A stretch of 64,000 nt of DNA from Candidatus Bathyarchaeota archaeon (lineage in GTDB: Archaea > Thermoproteota > Bathyarchaeia > Bathyarchaeales > Bathycorpusculaceae): the NCBI GenBank assembly GCA_026414485.1, contig JAOAIX010000001.1, positions 151,502 to 215,501 on the forward strand. Reading direction: 5' to 3'. Made by a program: the position numbers and the translations under genes. The notes under the pieces are model-generated. The model saw nothing but the letters and a program-made list of their open reading frames with translations. It was not told the origin of the DNA and made no database searches. This document shows positions 58,868-64,000 of the stretch, piece after piece. How positions within the stretch are numbered: position 1 is the first letter of the stretch; the number at the start of each line of letters is the position of its first letter.

Positions 58868-60310
58868 ATGTCGGACATTGGAGTAACGGTCAAGAAAAAC
58901 GAGGCCTTCTCTGAGTGGTACACTGAAGTCGTAGTGAAATCTGGGCTGGCAGATTATGCCCCAATTAAGGGTTGTATGATTATTCGTGAACATGCTTATG
59001 CTATATGGGAGAAAATCCAAGGGATCATTAACAAAAAAATACAAGCCACAGGTCACCTAAACGTCTACTTTCCTATGTTTATACCTGAAGGTTTTCTAAA
59101 AAAAGAGGCAGAACACTTTGAAGGCTTTACACCTGAGGTTGCGTGGGTAACTCACGGTGGTGATTCTCCATTAGAAGAAAAACTGGCAGTTCGCCCCACT
59201 TCCGAAACAATAATGTACGCCACCTTTGCCAAGTGGATTCGTAGTTGGCGTGATTTACCCATAAAAATTAACCAATGGTGTAATATTGTTCGCTGGGAAA
59301 CTAAAGCCACCAAACTATTTTTGCGGACTCGTGAATTCCTCTGGCAAGAAGGGCACACTGCCCACGCGACCAGCGAAGAAGCCGAAAAAGAGGTTTTGTA
59401 CATACTCGGTGAGTACCGTGACTTAATGGAAAATTACCTTGCTATCCCAGTTCTGGTGGGTTTGAAAAGTGACAGTGAAAAATTTGCAGGTGCACTCTAC
59501 ACCATGACTCTCGAAGCCATGATGCCTGATGGCAAAGCACTACAGATGGGTACTTCACATAACTTGGGACAAAACTTCGCTAAGGTGTTTGATATAAAAT
59601 TTGTAGGCGAAGACGAAAAAGACCATCAAGTTTGGCAAACTTCATGGGGCGTTACCACACGACTTATAGGCGCCGTTGTTATGGTGCATGGTGACGATAA
59701 AGGCTTGGTTTTGCCACCTAAAGTGGCGCCAATTCAAGTAGTTATAGTGCCGATACCCTATAAAGGCGCTGACGCTGAGGCAATTTCCTCCAAAGCCAAA
59801 GAAGTAGCAGCCAAACTTCAAGCCAGAGGTATATCCGTGGTTTTAGATGAGCGTGCAGAGTACACACCGGGCTGGAAATTTAATCAATGGGAACTTAAAG
59901 GTGTTCCCCTGCGCATCGAAATTGGTCCTCGTGACCTAAAACAGCAGCAAGTTACCATCGCTCGACGTGATACTGGACAAAAAATTGCAGTTAAAGAAGA
60001 AGAAATTTTTGCAACAGTGGAGAAACTCTTCGAAGATATCCAAAACAACCTTTTCGAGAAAGCCAAGGTCGCATTAGCAGAAAAAACTTTCACTGTACAA
60101 AATTATGAAGAATTCAAAAGAATTGTAGCCGAAATCGGTGGTTTCCTAAAAGTGGCGTGGTGTGGTAGCTCAGAATGCGAAACTAAAATAAAAGATGAAA
60201 CAGGCGCCACGATACGTGTTCGCCCCTTAGAAAATGAAAAACCAACTGTTACTTGCATCCGATGTGGACAAAAAGCAAAAGAGATGGTTTTCTTTGCTCG
60301 CTCTTACTGA
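58868..60310 (+). CDS. proS: Prolyl-tRNA synthetase (archaeal/eukaryotic type)
   Basis: 480 residues. Class II synthetase: RPTSETIMYATFAKWI (motif 2 region), VRWETKATKLFLRTREFLWQEGHTAH, GTSHNLGQNFAK and WGVTTRLIGAVVMVHGDDKGLVLPP (motif 3), then an anticodon-binding domain (VVIVPIPYKG) and a C-terminal zinc-binding-like region with WCGSSECE and CIRCG, ending in FARSY as archaeal-type enzymes do. Attaches proline to tRNA(Pro). Confidence 0.96.
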   Translation: MSDIGVTVKKNEAFSEWYTEVVVKSGLADYAPIKGCMIIREHAYAIWEKIQGIINKKIQATGHLNVYFPMFIPEGFLKKEAEHFEGFTPEVAWVTHGGDSPLEEKLAVRPTSETIMYATFAKWIRSWRDLPIKINQWCNIVRWETKATKLFLRTREFLWQEGHTAHATSEEAEKEVLYILGEYRDLMENYLAIPVLVGLKSDSEKFAGALYTMTLEAMMPDGKALQMGTSHNLGQNFAKVFDIKFVGEDEKDHQVWQTSWGVTTRLIGAVVMVHGDDKGLVLPPKVAPIQVVIVPIPYKGADAEAISSKAKEVAAKLQARGISVVLDERAEYTPGWKFNQWELKGVPLRIEIGPRDLKQQQVTIARRDTGQKIAVKEEEIFATVEKLFEDIQNNLFEKAKVALAEKTFTVQNYEEFKRIVAEIGGFLKVAWCGSSECETKIKDETGATIRVRPLENEKPTVTCIRCGQKAKEMVFFARSY

Positions 60311-60323
60311 TGAACCTTCCAGG

Positions 60324-62150
60324 TCAGTGCAGTTCTACATATTTCGCGACTTGAACTGCAACCTCTGCCAATCCTAATTTTTCAAGTGTTACTTTTTTAG
60401 GGATACCTTCCTCATCCCACCCTCGCTTTTTATAGTATACCTGTAACATCTCATCGTATTTTGTTCTGTCCAGTTTGGCACCTTTAATTAGACCTCCAGT
60501 TAAGGGTTCACTGAACCATCGTGTAGGAGGAAAATCCATTTCTCTTGTCCATCTGCCTTGATTTTCCCGAATCCAGAACGCCCGAACCAAATTAAACACA
60601 CGCTCAGCAATTACGCATAAGTCTTCCCAGAAGAACTTTTGCCCTGTTATGGCGTAAAGGTACTTTGGATACCACTCTTTTTCCAAACCTATATTCACGA
60701 AAGGAAAACGACACACCCCTAAACATTCAAAAATTCCTCTAGTATGTTGGTACTCTATGACTTTATCGACCTTTTCTTCCCCGTAACCCTCCACATGATG
60801 CATAACTTCCCACCCCACGACAAAGGCGTCTTTATGATGGGCACCGATGGGGCTAGTACCATACGCTAACGCCATCGCAGGAGCAGCACGACAGTTATAT
60901 GCACTTACCTCTAACCCCTTCACATGCATCGCCCAATCCGTTGAGCCTCCGCCTATCTTGGCAGCTGCAACACGTACACCTTCCGCTAGTACATCACCTA
61001 ATCCCCGTCGGAAAGCTATATCTTCAGTGAGTTTTTTTGCATCTGAAAAGTTGCCCCATTCAATTTTCTGTTTAATCAGCCTTTTTTCTGAAGCTTCCAT
61101 TGCAAAACCAAGTGTACTGCCCAAGGATATAGTGTCCAAGCCAAATTCGTCTGCCATACGGTTTAAAACGGCGACCTGTTTAAGATCTCCTAAACCTATG
61201 TTGCTACCCAACATGGCCACGTTTTCGTAATCTAGTTCAGAGTTTCTGCCTTCCGCGTCTTTGATCACGTTGCCACAGTTCATGTTGCAGTTGGGGCAGC
61301 CTCGGTTGGCGACTTTGACTTCTTCAGCAGTAAATCCGCTGATTTTTTCAGCTTGAGTAAACGTCCCTTCTCGGTAGTTAAATGTGGGGAGAACACCGTT
61401 TTGGTTTGCCCACTCTGTAGTACTCAGGGTTCCTTGTCTTCTCCAAAAAGCATAGTTACGTTTTCCGAGAATTTCTTTGTAACCCTCTGATCCCCACTTC
61501 TTTAGTTTCTGTGGGTCAGCAGCAACAAGAGTTCCTGTGCCTTCGAAAACCGCGGCTTTCAGATTTTTAGAGCCCATAACAGCACCCATGCCAGGTCTGC
61601 CACCTGCCCTCCCCTCTTGTGCGACTACACAAGCAAACTTAACTAGGTTTTCTCCACCTTGGCCTATGCTCACTATCCCTGCATTGCGACCATATATTCT
61701 CCTTAATTGTGCTTCTGTTTCAAAACTACTAGTTCCCCAGTACTCTTTAGCATCAACGAATTCAACCATTCTGTCCTTAACGTGTAGAATTGTTGGTTTC
61801 TCAGCTTTACCTTCAATAATTACGGCGTCGTAGCCTGCTTTACGCAAATGCACCGCAGCGAAGGTTCCCAGGTTTCCGTCGCCATATCCGCCTGTAAGAG
61901 GACTCTTCGAAGAAACTACAAGTTTGCCACTGCTTGGTAATGGAAACCCTGTAAGTGGACCTGTTGCGAATACGAGTTTATTTTCAGGTGAGAAGGGAGC
62001 GGTTCCCGCTGGCAAAGTATCCCACAGAATCTTGGCTGCGAATCCTCTTCCCCCTAAAAAAGTCGAAGCAAAAGTGGCGTCGTATGTTTCTGTGATGAAT
62101 TTTTTTCCCGTAAGGTTAACTTTCAGAAAGCGGCCGTTCCAACCTAACAT
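60324..62150 (-). CDS. aor: Aldehyde:ferredoxin oxidoreductase (tungsten bis-pterin family)
   Basis: 608 residues. Oxidises aldehydes to acids with ferredoxin as acceptor. Seen: LGGRGFAAKILWD and ATGPLTG at the N terminus, RAGGRPGMGAVMGSKNLKA (bis-pterin binding), the [4Fe-4S] ligands in CPNCNMNC and a fourth cysteine in FECLGVCRF, LGSNIGLGD, and YGTSPIGAHHKDAF. Likely substrates are aldehydes from 2-oxo acid decarboxylation during amino-acid fermentation; the exact one is unknown. The ferredoxin at 44.0 kb could be the partner. Single gene, convergent with proS 13 bp away. Confidence 0.93.
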   Translation of the reverse strand: MLGWNGRFLKVNLTGKKFITETYDATFASTFLGGRGFAAKILWDTLPAGTAPFSPENKLVFATGPLTGFPLPSSGKLVVSSKSPLTGGYGDGNLGTFAAVHLRKAGYDAVIIEGKAEKPTILHVKDRMVEFVDAKEYWGTSSFETEAQLRRIYGRNAGIVSIGQGGENLVKFACVVAQEGRAGGRPGMGAVMGSKNLKAAVFEGTGTLVAADPQKLKKWGSEGYKEILGKRNYAFWRRQGTLSTTEWANQNGVLPTFNYREGTFTQAEKISGFTAEEVKVANRGCPNCNMNCGNVIKDAEGRNSELDYENVAMLGSNIGLGDLKQVAVLNRMADEFGLDTISLGSTLGFAMEASEKRLIKQKIEWGNFSDAKKLTEDIAFRRGLGDVLAEGVRVAAAKIGGGSTDWAMHVKGLEVSAYNCRAAPAMALAYGTSPIGAHHKDAFVVGWEVMHHVEGYGEEKVDKVIEYQHTRGIFECLGVCRFPFVNIGLEKEWYPKYLYAITGQKFFWEDLCVIAERVFNLVRAFWIRENQGRWTREMDFPPTRWFSEPLTGGLIKGAKLDRTKYDEMLQVYYKKRGWDEEGIPKKVTLEKLGLAEVAVQVAKYVELH

Positions 62151-62327
62151 TTTTTGATCTCCAAATCAAAGTGATTATGCAGGCAAAAAGCTAATAAAAT
62201 GTTGCTGAAACTTGCAAAGTGAGTATTTTAAAAATTTTGATGATAAATTTAGACGCTTACTTGCTATTGTGTTTAGTAACCTTTATCTTGTGAAAGATGT
62301 AAGTTTGCAGCCTAAGGGGCTCCATAT

Positions 62328-63533
62328 TTGACGCGTGTTAAAGTTACCAACCGTGCGAAGTCAGTTGAATACGCCATACGTGATATAGTAAGCTACACTG
62401 AACAGTTGGTGAAAAGTGGACAAACGCTCTATCCGATGAACATCGGAGACCCCGCAGCTTTCGACTTTCCTACCCCACCACACATCAAGGAAGCACTTTG
62501 TAAGGCAATTCAAAATAATGACAACAGTTACTCGCCTTCTGAAGGTCTACCAGAGCTCAGGGAAGCTATTGCCAAAAAAGAGAAACGTGTAAACGGTGTG
62601 GACATTTCTGCTGAAGACGTTCTGGTCACATCTGGTGTTTCCGAAGGTATAGCAATGTTGTTGGCAGCGCTTGTTGAGAAAGGAGATGAAATTCTCTTTC
62701 CAGGTCCCACCTATCCACCTTATATTTCTTATACCAAGTTTTTTGACGGTACCCCAGTGGCATACAAAACCTCAGAGGAAGACCGTTGGCAGCCTGATGT
62801 AGATGATTTGCGAAATAAAATAACAAAAAAAACACGTGCCATCGTCATAACTAATCCGAATAATCCGACGGGCGCCCTTTACGGAAAGAAAATTGTTAAG
62901 CAAATGCTAGACATAGCAGCTGAACATAACCTCCTAGTGGTGTCAGATGAAATCTACGACCGCTTAGCATATTCAGAAGATTTTGCTAGCACTGCATATC
63001 TAGCCCAGGATATCCCCGTGGTTGGGTTAAACGGTTTCTCTAAGACCTACTCCATGACGGGGTGGAGACTGGGATACATCTACTTCAAGGCCGAAGGATC
63101 CCAACTTGAAGAGGTTAAGCAGTCAATTCTGAAAGAGTGCAGGATACGACTGTGCGCTAATACTCCTGTTCAAAAAGCAGGAATAGCCGCATTGGAAGGT
63201 CCTGAAGACCACATTAAACTTATGGTGGAAAAACTCAAGCAGAGGCGGGATTACGCTTGGAAACGCTTAAACGAAATTAGTGGTCTTAGCTGTACAAAAC
63301 CTGAAGGGGCATTTTATGCTTTCCCAAAAATCCACGAAATCGGTTCACGTTGGAAAACGGATCTGGACTTTGTGGTGAAACTGCTTAAGTCCACAGGTGT
63401 GCTCTTGGTTCAAGGTTCAGGATTCGATCCTGTGTACGGTAATGGTCATGCAAGATTGGTTTTCCTTCCCTCCGTTAGCGAGCTAGAAATCGCTTTCAAC
63501 CTGATAGATCAGTTTATGAAAAAAAAGAAATAA
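62328..63533 (+). CDS. Class I/II aminotransferase (alanine/aspartate-type)
   Basis: 401-residue PLP enzyme: YPMNIGDPAAFDFPTPPHI, NSYSPSEGLPELR, NPNNPTGALYG, SDEIYDRLAY, and the PLP lysine in NGFSKTYSMTGWRLGYIY; ARLVF holds the terminal carboxylate Arg. TTG start. Only about 30 percent of positions look shared with the aminotransferase at 23.5 kb by eye. Next to an ilvE fragment on the opposite strand; alanine or glutamate:pyruvate-type exchange is a plausible role. Confidence 0.9.
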   Translation: MTRVKVTNRAKSVEYAIRDIVSYTEQLVKSGQTLYPMNIGDPAAFDFPTPPHIKEALCKAIQNNDNSYSPSEGLPELREAIAKKEKRVNGVDISAEDVLVTSGVSEGIAMLLAALVEKGDEILFPGPTYPPYISYTKFFDGTPVAYKTSEEDRWQPDVDDLRNKITKKTRAIVITNPNNPTGALYGKKIVKQMLDIAAEHNLLVVSDEIYDRLAYSEDFASTAYLAQDIPVVGLNGFSKTYSMTGWRLGYIYFKAEGSQLEEVKQSILKECRIRLCANTPVQKAGIAALEGPEDHIKLMVEKLKQRRDYAWKRLNEISGLSCTKPEGAFYAFPKIHEIGSRWKTDLDFVVKLLKSTGVLLVQGSGFDPVYGNGHARLVFLPSVSELEIAFNLIDQFMKKKK

Positions 63534-63551
63534 AGACCTTACTTTAAGCCT

Positions 63552-64000
63552 TTAAATAGGTACCCCTTCGTTGGGGTCATTAACTATTTTTTTGAATTCC
63601 TCCATCAGTTTTTTGGTTACTGGACCTGCAGTTCCGCTGCCAATTTGTCGCCAATTAACCTGTCTGATGGGGACGATTTCTGCGGCTGTTCCTGTAAAAA
63701 ACAACTCGTCTGCATTGAACAGCTGAAAAGGTGTAACATTAGCCACAGTTATTTCATAGCCAAGTTTTTCTGCCAATTTTACTACAGCTTTGGCCGTGAT
63801 ACCTTCAAGTGCGCCTGTAGAAGTTGGTGGTGTAGTAATTTTCCCATTTTTTACTACGAAAATGTTTTCGCCTACACCTTCGGCTACGCAACCGTTTTTG
63901 TCGAGGCATATAGCTTCGTCAGCGCCGCTCATGTTTGCTTCGATTTTTGCCATTACACTGTTAAGGTAGTTGAGCGACTTTATTTCATGGGAAGTTCCAT
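63552..64000 (-). CDS. ilvE: Branched-chain amino acid aminotransferase, C-terminal part (5' end outside window)
   Basis: Fold-type IV PLP aminotransferase. The frame is open to the right edge of the window; the visible N-proximal sequence GTSHEIKSLNYLNSVMAKIEA contains the family KSLNYLN motif, so the ATG at 63953 is internal. Further motifs: DEAICLDKNGCVAEGVGENIFVV, LEGITAKAVVKLAEKLGYEI, LFNADELFFTGTAAEIVPI. Catalyses the last step to valine, leucine and isoleucine, completing the pathway with ilvBN, ilvD and leuABCD here. Confidence 0.95.
   Translation of the reverse strand, partial: GTSHEIKSLNYLNSVMAKIEANMSGADEAICLDKNGCVAEGVGENIFVVKNGKITTPPTSTGALEGITAKAVVKLAEKLGYEITVANVTPFQLFNADELFFTGTAAEIVPIRQVNWRQIGSGTAGPVTKKLMEEFKKIVNDPNEGVPI

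Noticed and set aside
1-64000. tRNA, rRNA, CRISPR arrays and mobile elements
   Set aside because: I looked through the gaps for T-arm motifs, spaced direct repeats, transposase motifs and terminal inverted repeats, and found none that held up.

Overview
This window reads as a chromosome segment of an archaeon from the Thermoproteota side of the tree. A Bathyarchaeia-like lineage is my best guess, but that is inference because there is no rRNA gene here to settle it. The archaeal markers are a proteasome beta subunit, archaeal ribosomal protein S15, separate KEOPS genes (kae1, bud32, pcc1), a Hel308-type helicase, a GAN/RecJ-like DHH protein, an archaeal-type ProRS, a TFE-beta-like winged-helix/Fe-S protein and the archaeal form of the shikimate pathway. 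Genes are densely packed, 4-bp ATGA/TTGA overlaps are common, many starts are TTG or GTG, and promoters are AT-rich TATA boxes, several placed so that the start codon lies at the predicted transcription start (leaderless). I found no tRNA, rRNA, CRISPR array, transposase, integrase or phage gene.

Layout. 1-2.7 kb: end of a polysaccharide/glycosylation region (a DUF354-type protein, a GT2 glycosyltransferase and a GT2-methyltransferase fusion). 2.8-7.7 kb: housekeeping genes (DNA alkyltransferase, a proteasome beta subunit lacking Thr1, AMMECR1 protein, an MJ1255-type glycosyltransferase, nadC, a CPBP membrane protease). 7.9-11.5 kb: an isopropylmalate/citramalate synthase and ilvD. 11.8-15.0 kb: membrane and cell-surface proteins (ferric-reductase-like haem protein, anchored cyclophilin, DUF350-like protein, transglutaminase-like protein). 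15.3-25.4 kb: an almost continuous aromatic amino acid operon, aspartokinase - ADH synthase - DHQ synthase II - aroD - aroE - GHMP shikimate kinase - aroA - aroC - chorismate mutase - aminotransferase - prephenate dehydrogenase. It meets a convergent leuC-leuD-leuB-leuA-pheA operon (25.5-30.6 kb) and ilvB-ilvN (30.8-33.0 kb). Together with ilvD and a terminal ilvE fragment, this covers most of aromatic and branched-chain amino acid synthesis.

33.3-36.7 kb: information processing (rlmE, TFE-beta-like, kae1, bud32, rdgB). 37-39.7 kb: a large surface protein with PQQ-like propeller repeats. 39.8-42.0 kb: rps15 - GAN-like - pcc1. 42.2-44.0 kb: a membrane protein whose architecture resembles eukaryotic ribophorin I (OST1); this is the most interesting observation here. 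Then a two-cluster ferredoxin, an AsnB-like protein without its glutaminase cysteine, purB and Hel308. 49.5-52.8 kb: Fe-S assembly genes (a NifS-like protein with a strongly altered PLP pocket, an IscU-type scaffold, SufS) plus a small TBP-fold-like protein. 53.4-58.6 kb: a deacetylase-like protein, malate dehydrogenase and the dTDP-rhamnose genes rfbD-rfbB-rfbC-rfbA. 58.9-64 kb: proS, aldehyde:ferredoxin oxidoreductase, an aminotransferase and a partial ilvE.

Functional threads. Aspartokinase heading the aromatic operon fits the archaeal route that begins from aspartate semialdehyde rather than erythrose-4-phosphate. Sugar nucleotide genes, glycosyltransferases and the ribophorin-like protein hint at surface glycosylation. 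The oxidoreductase and aminotransferases would suit amino-acid/2-oxo-acid metabolism. Family assignments rest on motifs read by eye; no database search was possible.
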